A DNA stretch of 8,817 bases from Tectiglobus sp051009975 (lineage in GTDB: Bacteria; Pseudomonadota; Alphaproteobacteria; Rhizobiales; Hyphomicrobiaceae), in contig JBPCWA010000096.1 in the NCBI GenBank assembly GCA_051009975.1, positions 1 to 8,817 on the forward strand. The letters run 5' to 3'. Shown in pieces: positions 1 to 5,970 of the stretch. Position 1 is the first letter of the stretch. Every line of letters begins with the position of its first letter. A model generated the notes under the pieces. That model did no database searches. It saw only the letters and a program-made list of their open reading frames with translations, and was not told the origin of the DNA. A program made the translations under genes and the position numbers.

Positions 1-1351
1 ACTTTCGACGTCTAATTTTGCGCTTGGACCTGCGCTTGTAGTTGCGTGTGACACGGCCGGCGCGTGCGTACCTTCGTTGTTTGCATCTAGCAGTCCGAGA
101 TTTCTCGGTAGGTGAGGCCAAAGCTGCCCAACTTCTACAAAGCTCCCCGATCCTGCCATCAGACTCTGCCGCACCGCTTAGGCACGCCAGACCACTACCA
201 TCCTCACGAGCACGAAACTGCACCCCGCGCGCGCCAGAGGCAGCGTCATCGAGCTCTGATGCGAGTGAGTTCAGCACTGCTAGTCGTCGTTTTGCAGCCT
301 TGCCACTCATCCGTCGAGATTTCAAGTGCATCTGTTCAAGCGGCCAAACCTCGATCGCCTTTGCCGAAAGACGGTCGTTTTCTTTAGCCACAAGGTGAAG
401 CTTTGCGAGCAACCCATAGTCCTGACAAAGCCCGAACTTTGCCATGTTTTGCATGCCTGGATGTAGCAGATTTCCGAGACCATAAAAGATCAAGCGGCCA
501 TTTACGAGTTGCACGCCTCTAGCTACGTGAGCGTGATGACCGATCACAAGATCAATACCGTTGTCACGGACTGCTTGGTCTCGCAGTTTCTTGAAATCTG
601 CCGTGCGAGGCCGAATGCTGCGTTCTCTGCCGTAGTGAACAGAGAGCATGCGGTAGGAGCCTTGCTTGCGCGACAGACGACTGACGGCCTCGTCAAAGTC
701 CTGTCCTGCCCGATACCCGAGGATACCTGGTCGGGTTTCGGTTGGTCGCGGGCCACCTATACCTATAGCAGAAATCAAGAGTGTATGGCCTCGGACAATT
801 GCTGCGGATGGTCCACCAGCATCTTCGCGGGTCTGTCCAAGACCGGGAAAAGCAAGGAGACCATGAGGTCGAAGCTTTTCGAGCTCCGCGAGCGTCTCAC
901 GCATGCCATTCGCACCATAGTCGCGAACATGATTGTTAGCGGTAGACAAGAGATTGAAACCGATTTCGACAAGGTGCTGTACGCCGACGGGGTGGCTGCG
1001 AAACACAAAGGTCTTCCGGGCCGCACGTAAAGTGTTGCGGGACGTTACAATTGATTCAAGGTTGGCAAAGTTAACATCGCCGTCTATCAGCGTCTCAAGG
1101 CTTCGAGTGAGTTCTTTCCAAGGGTAAAGCTGCCCATGGCGGCGCGCGCCTCGCGGGTCAACACGTTGTCGGCTACCACCGAGACCCAGGTCGCCACCAA
1201 TGACAAGTGTCAGTTGCCGAGGGCCTTCGGCATTCGCCGATTGCGGGGTCACACCTCCAATGACCATACAGCTGGCAGCCAAAGCGGTTTGCCACGAGAT
1301 CGCTATCTTCGCGAATCGGTGCGCCGCGTTTTTGACTAGACGACCGTGCAC
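1..1351 (-). CDS. CapA-family metallophosphatase (poly-gamma-glutamate capsule protein type), secreted, 3' end outside window
   Basis: The minus-strand frame stays open for 450 codons from a GTG at 1351-1349 to the left edge, so the C-terminus is missing. Residues 1-41 look like a signal peptide (basic start, hydrophobic core near 16-33, SANA before E42), placing the protein in the periplasm or outer envelope. CapA-family (PGA_cap, calcineurin-like fold) landmarks appear in order: GGD at 52-54, NLES at 97-100, NNH with a following D at 139-144, VHYGRE at 238-243 (the family usually has VHWG), GHHAHV at 271-276 and YGLGN at 290-294. These Asp, Asn and His residues are the expected metal ligands. 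Family members are tied to poly-gamma-glutamate capsule export or anchoring, but many CapA homologues have other or unknown roles. No capB or capC partner is visible. After about residue 390 the sequence leaves the family pattern, and residues 419-450 are extremely basic. The family is sure; the role is not. Confidence 0.88.
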   Translation of the reverse strand, partial: MHGRLVKNAAHRFAKIAISWQTALAASCMVIGGVTPQSANAEGPRQLTLVIGGDLGLGGSRQRVDPRGARRHGQLYPWKELTRSLETLIDGDVNFANLESIVTSRNTLRAARKTFVFRSHPVGVQHLVEIGFNLLSTANNHVRDYGANGMRETLAELEKLRPHGLLAFPGLGQTREDAGGPSAAIVRGHTLLISAIGIGGPRPTETRPGILGYRAGQDFDEAVSRLSRKQGSYRMLSVHYGRERSIRPRTADFKKLRDQAVRDNGIDLVIGHHAHVARGVQLVNGRLIFYGLGNLLHPGMQNMAKFGLCQDYGLLAKLHLVAKENDRLSAKAIEVWPLEQMHLKSRRMSGKAAKRRLAVLNSLASELDDAASGARGVQFRAREDGSGLACLSGAAESDGRIGELCRSWAALASPTEKSRTARCKQRRYARAGRVTRNYKRRSKRKIRRRK

Positions 1352-1362
1352 TCTGCCCCCCT
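1349..1362 (-). promoter_or_regulatory. Ribosome binding site supporting the GTG start of the CapA-like gene
   Basis: On the minus strand an A followed by six G (1362-1356) lies four bases before the GTG at 1351-1349. An in-frame TGA just upstream of this G-run limits any longer start, and the first in-frame ATG (residue 29) would cut into the signal peptide. The GTG is therefore the best start. Confidence 0.6.
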
Positions 1363-1477
1363 GTCAGCTTCCTCATCAAACGCGAATCGACGGCACGCAT
1401 AAGGCGATGTTGACCAGCTATGAGTTAACAAAATGTGAGCGAAGCTATCTGGTTAACATGATCCTGAAGGTCATTTT

Positions 1478-1494
1478 GCCAAATACTGTTTGGC
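1478..1494. repeat. Perfect inverted repeat upstream of the CapA-like gene
   Basis: GCCAAA (1478-1483), a five-base loop, then TTTGGC (1489-1494). It lies about 130 bases before the CapA-like start codon, in the 243-base gap between the two leftmost genes. It could be an operator for the CapA-like gene. It is too short and lacks the T-run needed for a convincing terminator. Confidence 0.4.
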
Positions 1495-1500
1495 GAGGGG

Positions 1501-1512
1501 CGCTAGCTAGCG
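1501..1512. repeat. 12-bp perfect palindrome CGCTAGCTAGCG
   Basis: The sequence CGCTAGCTAGCG reads the same on both strands. It lies seven bases after the GCCAAA/TTTGGC inverted repeat, between the end of the RR-leader gene and the start of the CapA-like gene. Both elements could be protein-binding sites, but nothing in the window identifies a binder. Confidence 0.4.
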
Positions 1513-1550
1513 TCTGACATCTACTGACTAGGAACATGCTAGGATCATCT

Positions 1551-1580
1551 GGCGGCCGCCGGTCTAACGTTGCGGCGGCC
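1551..1580 (-). terminator. GC-rich stem-loop after the RR-leader small gene
   Basis: GGCCGCC (1554-1560) pairs perfectly with GGCGGCC (1574-1580) around a 13-base loop, starting 15 bases past the stop codon of the minus-strand gene at 1595. Its place fits a transcription terminator. There is no U-tract after the stem in the minus direction, so it may be a Rho-dependent end or an mRNA 3' stabiliser. Bases 1551-1560 are also a 10-bp palindrome on their own. Confidence 0.4.
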
Positions 1581-1594
1581 ACGCCACTACTGGG

Positions 1595-2032
1595 TCAATA
1601 CTCCTCAACATCAGAATTGTCTTGAAAGAACTTGTGCTTCAATCGTGCCATCTCTTGTTGCTTAAAGGCACGCTTCACCAAAGTTTCGTAGTTACGCTGC
1701 CACTGCATTTCGAGCTTGGCGCGCATTGAAAGGCTCCGCATCGCAGCGATGTCTGGATCGATGGTGCGTGATCGCTTTGCATCATCCCACAAGTCATCGC
1801 GCTTCCACTGGGGAATACCGAGATCTTTGATAGCGTCCCAGAGCGAACGCTTGGCGCTATCGTCATCGTCGTCGAAATCTGGTACGGAGATTCCGGTATA
1901 GATGCTGTCAGTAAAGAGACTCATGCCTGAAGCCTCCATTTGGGCGGCTTCTGCGATCTTGGCAGCTGTTTCTTTGGCGGCGATAGGTGAAGCGGCTGCG
2001 ATTCCAAAAAACTTGCGGCGATTGACGTCCAT
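1595..2032 (-). CDS. Small protein with RR-type (Tat-like) N-terminal leader, function unknown
   Basis: This is a 145-residue protein. The start is supported by GGAGAG just upstream of the ATG. The N-terminus reads MDVNRRKFFG followed by a short Ala-rich stretch (to about residue 19), which resembles a twin-arginine leader. However, the hydrophobic part is short and no clear A-x-A cleavage site follows, so export is uncertain. A run of five Asp occupies residues 54-58, and there are several Trp (65, 76, 82, 111). The rest is highly charged and mostly helical in character (about 95-135), ending DNSDVEEY. I do not recognise a domain. Small RR-F leader proteins occur in my memory of tailed-phage modules of alphaproteobacteria, but no phage gene is next to it here. 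It is probably transcribed alone from the promoter at 2269-2298 and ended by the stem-loop at 1551-1580. Confidence 0.7.
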   Translation of the reverse strand: MDVNRRKFFGIAAASPIAAKETAAKIAEAAQMEASGMSLFTDSIYTGISVPDFDDDDDSAKRSLWDAIKDLGIPQWKRDDLWDDAKRSRTIDPDIAAMRSLSMRAKLEMQWQRNYETLVKRAFKQQEMARLKHKFFQDNSDVEEY

Positions 2033-2231
2033 GGCTCTCTCCAGCTGGTCCCGCGTGTTGGCGCTATTCGCGAAGCCGATTGCGCGCTACGGGCAAATGC
2101 GATCGAGGATCTAGGGGTGCCAGCCGGGGCTTGTTTAAGTTCCCTCATCTGGGCCAGCTTCGCCGTGCGCGGCAGCCAAGCCCAGAGATCAAAGTGGCCA
2201 GGAACTGACTAGCTCTGTGAGCCCAATCTGA

Positions 2232-2254
2232 CAAATCGTGGCCAAACAGATTTG
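2232..2254. repeat. Inverted repeat CAAATC / GATTTG beside the predicted transcript start
   Basis: CAAATC (2232-2237) and GATTTG (2249-2254) are separated by 11 bases. They lie just downstream of the predicted minus-strand start site near 2262, where a repressor could act. It could be chance at this length. Confidence 0.3.
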
Positions 2255-2268
2255 ACAGCAGATATCAG

Positions 2269-2298
2269 TGTATATTGTGAGCGCCTGTCCAGTGTCAA
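2269..2298 (-). promoter_or_regulatory. Sigma70-type promoter for the RR-leader gene
   Basis: On the minus strand a perfect -35 TTGACA (2298-2293) is followed by an 18-base spacer and the -10 hexamer TATACA (2274-2269, four of six consensus bases). Transcription would start near 2262 and yield a leader of about 230 bases before the ATG at 2032. It is the best-formed promoter I can find in the window. Confidence 0.6.
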
Positions 2299-2310
2299 TG
2301 CCCACTCCAT

Positions 2311-2358
2311 CATCGTCTATTCCTGCCATCGTCTATTGCAGCCATCGTCTGTTGCGGC
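2311..2358. repeat. Three 16-bp direct tandem repeats upstream of a promoter
   Basis: Three adjacent 16-base units begin at 2311, 2327 and 2343. Each starts CATCGTCTATT, with one change to CATCGTCTGTT in the third, and the last five bases vary. On the minus strand the array ends 12 bases upstream of the -35 box of the promoter at 2269-2298. That position suits activator sites, but a neutral minisatellite is equally possible. Confidence 0.65.
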
Positions 2359-2444
2359 GAAACGTGTTCATGTCCGGAAAGATGGGGTGCCATATAACCT
2401 TGGAAAATTTGTCCTCGCGTGGGCAGACTCCACGACCTGCTATG

Positions 2445-3155
2445 TCACCATCGCCGCGGCGCCAATCCCGCCTGGAACCACAGCACAAAACTGTAAATCG
2501 AATATACAGGTACACCGAGCTCGTCCCGCAAGTCAGCAGCATAAGGAACCATGTTGGTGCACTCCAAGACTATGGCACCAGTGTTTGGATGTTTTGACAT
2601 TAACTGGTGCCCAGCTGACAACATGTCTGCCCGCGCTTTCTCAACATCAAGAAGGCATTCGTTACGCAAAATCGCCCGCGTGAATTCTTCACCACCGTCT
2701 GTCCCCATGACCGGCGTGCCGTCCGGCGCGCCAGCCGCGACCAAGTGAGCGGGAGAGAGAGACGAGGCCGAAATTGTCAAAATGGTTACATGCTTGCCTG
2801 GCGGCAGTGTCGCGGCCACCGCCGGCACCTGCATAAGAGACGACGTCGCAACCGGCACCGAAACCGAAGCCTTCAAATCATTTTGAAAGAGTGCCAAGAA
2901 ACCACAATTGGTTGTGATCCCGTCAACGCCATCACCAACCAGTTCCCGTGCCGCGGCGATAAAGTCGTCCTTGAGACCGTGCGCACCCTTGACCACGGCC
3001 CGATCTGGTGTTGCAGAACGAACGACCTTGTAGTGGACAGGAAATGGCCATGTCAAAGCATTGCCCATATCCCCCAAAATACGGGGAAACTTAGCATCGA
3101 GCATTAGGATCCCCACACTTGCTCCGTAGATCGACTTTCCGCCCTTCGCGATCAT
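2445..3155 (-). CDS. Aspartate/glutamate racemase family protein
   Basis: This is a 236-residue cytoplasmic protein of the Asp/Glu/hydantoin racemase superfamily. It shows the two catalytic cysteines of the PLP-independent two-base mechanism: C84 in TTNCGF and C199 in LECTN. The N-terminal part, GILMLDAKFPRI...GN...TWPFPV, is typical of an uncharacterised subgroup annotated simply as aspartate/glutamate racemase family. I chose the ATG at 3155 because AGAAGGAAA precedes it at good spacing and the family homology starts just after it. An in-frame ATG at 3233 would add 26 unconserved residues. It is transcribed away from the DadA-like gene, across a shared control region. Together they suggest interconversion and oxidation of a chiral amino acid or related acid. 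The substrate is not shown; hydantoin racemase, maleate isomerase or decarboxylase-like activities are alternatives within the superfamily. Confidence 0.87.
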   Translation of the reverse strand: MIAKGGKSIYGASVGILMLDAKFPRILGDMGNALTWPFPVHYKVVRSATPDRAVVKGAHGLKDDFIAAARELVGDGVDGITTNCGFLALFQNDLKASVSVPVATSSLMQVPAVAATLPPGKHVTILTISASSLSPAHLVAAGAPDGTPVMGTDGGEEFTRAILRNECLLDVEKARADMLSAGHQLMSKHPNTGAIVLECTNMVPYAADLRDELGVPVYSIYSFVLWFQAGLAPRRW

Positions 3156-3188
3156 AGCGTTTCCTTCTCGTCTTTTCTGACCCAGTTT

Positions 3189-3264
3189 GATCGATTGGCC
3201 ATTGCGATACGCAGAGCTCGACAGATCGATCACGAATGAGAAAGCACTACCTCAAACAGATCGA
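3189..3264. repeat. Three GATCGA words at exact 35-base spacing
   Basis: GATCGA starts at 3189, 3224 and 3259, that is, at exactly equal intervals. The first two extend to GATCGAT, and the second and third share a preceding ACA. All three lie on the racemase side of the divergent region, between its ATG and the CTTGACA box or at that box. They may be binding sites for a regulator or plain chance. Confidence 0.35.
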
Positions 3265-3290
3265 AAAACCATGTGTCAAGGCGGGGATCT

Positions 3291-3302
3291 CTACAAGTGT
3301 AG
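3291..3302. repeat. Palindrome CTACAAGTGTAG in the divergent region
   Basis: CTACA (3291-3295) and TGTAG (3298-3302) form an inverted repeat around AG. It lies 12 bases upstream of the -35-like TTGACA facing the racemase-family gene, so it is an operator candidate. Confidence 0.4.
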
Positions 3303-3308
3303 CTAATG

Positions 3309-3359
3309 ATTGGTTGCGACGGCCACGACGCTCATTCTCACAGGCATGAACCAATGGTT
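3309..3359. repeat. ATTGGTT / AACCAAT / TGGTT inverted repeats
   Basis: ATTGGTT (3309-3315) is inverted as AACCAAT (3349-3355). The latter also forms a compact 11-base palindrome, AACCA-A-TGGTT (3349-3359). The set sits in the middle of the divergent region, upstream of the DadA-like gene, and could be a pair of operator half-sites. Confidence 0.35.
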
Positions 3360-3492
3360 AGTTTTTTCCGCGCCCAAGGGCCAAATTCACTTTGCGCTTG
3401 TAACTTTCGGGAATTGTCGTCAGATCAAAGCTCTGCCAGTATGGAGGCTCGCTCAGGCGGACTCAACATCCGCCAACCAGGATGAGTTCGCA

Positions 3493-4755
3493 ATGCATCA
3501 AGTTCCAGCGAATGTGGCAATTATCGGCGCAGGAATCGTAGGCGTCGCAACTGCGATTTATCTGCAGCGCGAAGGGGTTCGGGTCACCTTAATCGACAAG
3601 GCCGGCCCGGGAGAAGGCGCTAGTTTCGGAAATGGTGGTGTGTTGGCCTCTTGCTCGATTGTTCCAATTACAGTGCCAGGACTTATCCGCAAGGCACCGC
3701 AGATGTTAATTGATCCGGAACAACCGCTCTTCCTCAAGTGGTCCTATCTGCCAAAGCTAGCCCCGTGGCTCATCAAATATTTGTCCCATTGTAAAGCTGA
3801 CGAAACGAGACGAATCGCAGATGCGATTCACGGTGTCGTCTCGGACAGTCTGTCGGAACACCAAGCGTTGGCCGCCGGCACCGGAGCAGAGCACTGGATT
3901 AAACCGTGTGACTACCTCTACGTCTACAACAGCCGCGAACACTTCGAAGGTGATGCGTTTGGTTGGTCGCTGCGTCGGGCAAAGGGCATCGAATGGGATG
4001 AGTTAGAAGGCGATAACTTCTGGGCATTCGACCCACTGTTCGATCGATCTTTAGGCTTTGCTGTGAAGATGGGTGAGCACGGTCGCATCACGGACCCAGG
4101 TCGCTACGTAAAGGACCTTGCAGCACACTTTGAGTCGCTGGGCGGGAACGTCATTGCTGCAGAAGCTCGGGAGATCGATCGCGCAAACGGAATGGCGACT
4201 GGCGTTCGCATCTCTGATGGTGGTACGACGGAGACCATCCGATGCGATGCCGTCGTCATTTGCGCTGGAGCTTGGTCCGAGCGACTTGCTAAGACACTTG
4301 GTGTCCATCCACGTCTGGAGAGCGAGCGAGGCTACCACGTCGAACTCTATGAGCCAAACTTCATGCCTCGAGCGCCCGTAATGATCGCGGCCAAAAAGTT
4401 TGTCGCGACCCCAATGGACGGTCGCCTTCGATTGGCCGGGGTGGTGGAATTCGGTGGGCTTGAAGCGCCGGCATCTCGACAACCATTTGAACTGCTGAAG
4501 CGCAACGCAAAGGCCGCTATGCCAGACCTTAGTTGGAAAGAAACCCGCGAATGGATGGGTCATAGGCCCGCGCCGGCCGACTCCATTCCAATCATTGGTG
4601 AGGCGCCCGATGTGCGTCGCGCCTATCTGGGCTTTGGGCATCATCACATCGGCCTCACGGCTGGCCCGAAGACAGGGCGCCTTCTTGCTGGCTTAATAAG
4701 CGGAAGAATGCCCAATATCGATCTGGCACCCTATTCGCCGGAGAGATTTAACTAA
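3493..4755 (+). CDS. DadA-like FAD-dependent D-amino-acid dehydrogenase/oxidoreductase (DAO family)
   Basis: This 420-residue flavoenzyme would oxidise an amino or imino acid to the 2-oxo acid, passing electrons to the respiratory chain at the inner face of the membrane if it acts like DadA. The FAD-binding Rossmann motif GAGIVG is at residues 12-17, with the acidic end of the second strand at D35 and ASFGNGG at 43-49. The C-terminal FAD domain carries the MGHRPAPADSIPIIGEAP block and GFGHHHIGLTAGP at 380-392, as in DadA relatives. I chose the ATG at 3493 because the Rossmann fold begins there, GGATGAG lies upstream, and the length matches the family's usual 410-430. The frame is open 61 codons further upstream without family-like residues. 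It is the first gene of the plus-strand operon, 54 bases before the TRAP binding protein. Glycine, sarcosine or D-hydroxyproline oxidation are alternatives to D-amino acids. Confidence 0.88.
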   Translation: MHQVPANVAIIGAGIVGVATAIYLQREGVRVTLIDKAGPGEGASFGNGGVLASCSIVPITVPGLIRKAPQMLIDPEQPLFLKWSYLPKLAPWLIKYLSHCKADETRRIADAIHGVVSDSLSEHQALAAGTGAEHWIKPCDYLYVYNSREHFEGDAFGWSLRRAKGIEWDELEGDNFWAFDPLFDRSLGFAVKMGEHGRITDPGRYVKDLAAHFESLGGNVIAAEAREIDRANGMATGVRISDGGTTETIRCDAVVICAGAWSERLAKTLGVHPRLESERGYHVELYEPNFMPRAPVMIAAKKFVATPMDGRLRLAGVVEFGGLEAPASRQPFELLKRNAKAAMPDLSWKETREWMGHRPAPADSIPIIGEAPDVRRAYLGFGHHHIGLTAGPKTGRLLAGLISGRMPNIDLAPYSPERFN

Positions 4756-4760
4756 TTCCG

Positions 4761-4780
4761 CGGCCGTCCGGGCGCGGCCG
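4761..4780 (+). repeat. CGGCCG inverted repeat between DadA-like and TRAP binding-protein genes
   Basis: CGGCCG (4761-4766) and CGGCCG (4775-4780) can pair around an eight-base loop, five bases after the oxidoreductase stop. There is no T-run, so it is more likely an mRNA processing or stabilising stem than a full terminator. Transcription into the next gene is expected. Confidence 0.35.
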
Positions 4781-4809
4781 ATCCAATCAGTAATGGGAGT
4801 GAAGACCAC

Positions 4810-5793
4810 ATGAGAACTTTAACGTTGCCTATCACGCTGACGGTCCTTGCCGCTTGGGCAACAGGCACAACCGTCGCCTATGCTGACAAGTGGGATATGC
4901 CGCTCGCCTACGCCGCTTCGAATTTCCATTCTGAGAACGCCGCCGATTTCGCAAAGTGCGTGACCGATGGCACTTCGGGGAAACTCGAACTCGTCACGCA
5001 CCCCTCTGGTTCGCTGTTCAAAGGCAACGAAATCAAGCGAGCCGTCCAGACCGGCCAAGCCAACATCGGTGAGCGACTTCTCTCGGCGCACCAGAACGAG
5101 AACCCACTCTATGGCGTCGATTCGATTCCGTTTTTGGTCGGCTCGTTCGATCAGCACGAGAAACTTTGGGAAATCGCTGGCCCTAAGGTCGCGAAAGTTC
5201 TGGATGACGACAACCTCGTCTATCTGTACTCCGTACCCTGGCCTCCACAAGGCCTCTATTTTAAAGAACCCATCCAGGCCGTGGCCAACATGAAGGGCAT
5301 CAAATTTCGCTCCTACTCCACCGCAACGGCTCGAATGGCGGAACTGACTGGCATGCTCCCTGTTCAGGTTGAAGCCGCCGAGCTTAGTCAGGCCCTCGCT
5401 ACAGGCGTCGCAGAAAGCTTTATATCTTCAGGCGCAACTGGGTACGATCGCAAGGTCTGGGAGCACCTGACACATTTCTACGAAGTCGATGCCTGGTTGC
5501 CGCGCAACGCTGTGTTCGTCAACAAAGACGCTTGGAATGGCCTTGACGACGCTGCAAAGAAGGTCCTGAAGGATTGCGCTGCAACGGCCAAGGCAGAAGG
5601 CTTAAAGAGATCAAAGGCCTACACGCAATTCACTCTCGATGGGCTTCGCAAAGGCGGGATGAATGTCGAGCGGGCCGGCGACGCCCTCGTGGCTGAACTC
5701 AAAGCCATCGGCGAGACAATGACCAAGGAGTGGCTAGCGAAGGCCGGAGATGATGGCAAGGCCATCGTCGACGCTTATAAGGCCGGTCAGTAG
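4810..5793 (+). CDS. TRAP transporter solute-binding protein, DctP family
   Basis: This 327-residue periplasmic receptor delivers solute to the DctQ/DctM permease. The signal peptide spans residues 1-25, with AYA before D26. Family blocks are clear: the region around 95-125 (ENPLYGVDSIPFLVGSF), MKGIKFRSYSTATA near 161-174, and EAAELSQALATGVAES near 188-203. R167 in the KFRS segment is the family's conserved arginine, which normally makes a salt bridge to the substrate carboxylate, so the ligand is probably an organic acid or amino acid. A GGGAG sits 10 bases before the ATG. The gene is 54 bases after the oxidoreductase and 177 bases before the permease genes, an arrangement that often lets the binding protein be made in excess. 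The ligand cannot be read from sequence; the catabolic neighbours suggest an amino- or imino-acid-like compound. Confidence 0.93.
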   Translation: MRTLTLPITLTVLAAWATGTTVAYADKWDMPLAYAASNFHSENAADFAKCVTDGTSGKLELVTHPSGSLFKGNEIKRAVQTGQANIGERLLSAHQNENPLYGVDSIPFLVGSFDQHEKLWEIAGPKVAKVLDDDNLVYLYSVPWPPQGLYFKEPIQAVANMKGIKFRSYSTATARMAELTGMLPVQVEAAELSQALATGVAESFISSGATGYDRKVWEHLTHFYEVDAWLPRNAVFVNKDAWNGLDDAAKKVLKDCAATAKAEGLKRSKAYTQFTLDGLRKGGMNVERAGDALVAELKAIGETMTKEWLAKAGDDGKAIVDAYKAGQ

Positions 5794-5800
5794 GTTTCCA

Positions 5801-5852
5801 CTATCGCACAACACGATAGGGCTCGGTCCGAGACGCGTGTCCCGGCCGACCC
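5801..5852 (+). terminator. Hairpins after the TRAP binding-protein gene, possible attenuator
   Basis: CTATCG (5801-5806) pairs with CGATAG (5814-5819) around a seven-base loop, eight bases past the stop codon. A second possible stem pairs GGG-C-TCGG (5819-5826) with CCGACCC (5846-5852), with one bulged C, and shares base 5819 with the first. A T-rich stretch (5870-5880) follows. These structures could lower read-through into the permease genes or protect the upstream mRNA. Strength was judged by eye only. Confidence 0.4.
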
Positions 5853-5880
5853 CTACCTTAACGCCTGACATTTTATTGTT

Positions 5881-5923
5881 CTGACGTCAGGTCCTGACAT
5901 CAGCTTCTGGCATCAGCTTCTGG
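5881..5923. repeat. CTGACGTCAG palindrome and 13-bp tandem duplication
   Basis: CTGACGTCAG (5881-5890) is a perfect 10-bp palindrome. CATCAGCTTCTGG occurs twice head to tail (5898-5910 and 5911-5923). CCTGACAT occurs at 5864-5871 and again at 5893-5900. All lie in the gap between the binding-protein and DctQ-type genes, 48 to 107 bases before the DctQ start. They may mark an internal regulatory site or slippage-generated sequence. Confidence 0.5.
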
Positions 5924-5970
5924 CTGGCAGTGCAGTCAGAGACGGCCGGCGGTCGGAGAGACTAGCAGTC

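Larger units (their letters stand above)
2033..2444. other. 412-base gene-free region with promoter and repeats
   Basis: This region lies between the start of the RR-leader gene and the stop of the racemase-family gene, both on the minus strand. It holds a sigma70-like promoter (2269-2298), a 6-bp inverted repeat (2232-2254) and three 16-bp tandem repeats (2311-2358). A weak stem, CGTGG/CCACG (2418-2434), lies after the racemase stop and may be a poor terminator. About 230 bases between the predicted transcript start and the ATG at 2032 would form a long leader. Reading frames crossing it on either strand show no protein-like composition. Confidence 0.6.
3156..3492. promoter_or_regulatory. 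Divergent regulatory region between racemase-family and DadA-like genes
   Basis: This 337-base region between divergent starts must carry promoters for both sides. Toward the racemase gene, the minus strand has CTTGACA with the -35 TTGACA at 3279-3274, but the -10 at 17 bases (TTTGAG, 3256-3251) is poor. Toward the DadA-like gene a weak pair, TTGTCG (3414-3419) and CAGTAT (3437-3442) with 17-base spacing, would give a leader of about 45 bases. Palindromes and spaced GATCGA words listed separately may be operators. No regulator gene is in the window. Confidence 0.5.

Noticed and set aside
509..1030. Plus-strand open frame of 173 codons opposite the CapA-like gene
   Set aside because: The opposite strand carries clear CapA motifs through this whole stretch. 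The plus-strand product shows no domain-like pattern and has no ribosome site I trust.
2252..2276. Plus-strand promoter TTGACA ... TATATT
   Set aside because: The spacer between the two boxes is only 13 bases and no plus-strand gene follows.
2311..2358. CRISPR array
   Set aside because: The repeats are only 16 bases long and directly adjacent, with no spacers and no cas genes.
2404..2434. Terminator after the racemase-family gene (CGTGG/CCACG stem followed by TTTT)
   Set aside because: The stem has only five pairs and the T-run is eight bases away, so it was not called as a separate feature.
2252..2683. Plus-strand 143-codon frame crossing the gap and the end of the racemase-family gene
   Set aside because: Its second half is antisense to conserved racemase sequence including the LECTN cysteine region. 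Its first half runs through the promoter and tandem repeats.
3156..3233. 26-codon upstream extension of the racemase-family protein
   Set aside because: The ATG at 3155 has a better ribosome site and the conserved region begins shortly after it.
3310..3492. 61-codon upstream extension of the DadA-like protein
   Set aside because: The Rossmann fold begins right after the ATG at 3493. The extension has no family resemblance and would cross the divergent control region.
4051..4647. Minus-strand open frame of 198 codons inside the DadA-like gene
   Set aside because: It is antisense to conserved FAD-domain sequence and its product has no recognisable motif, so it is a shadow of the real frame.
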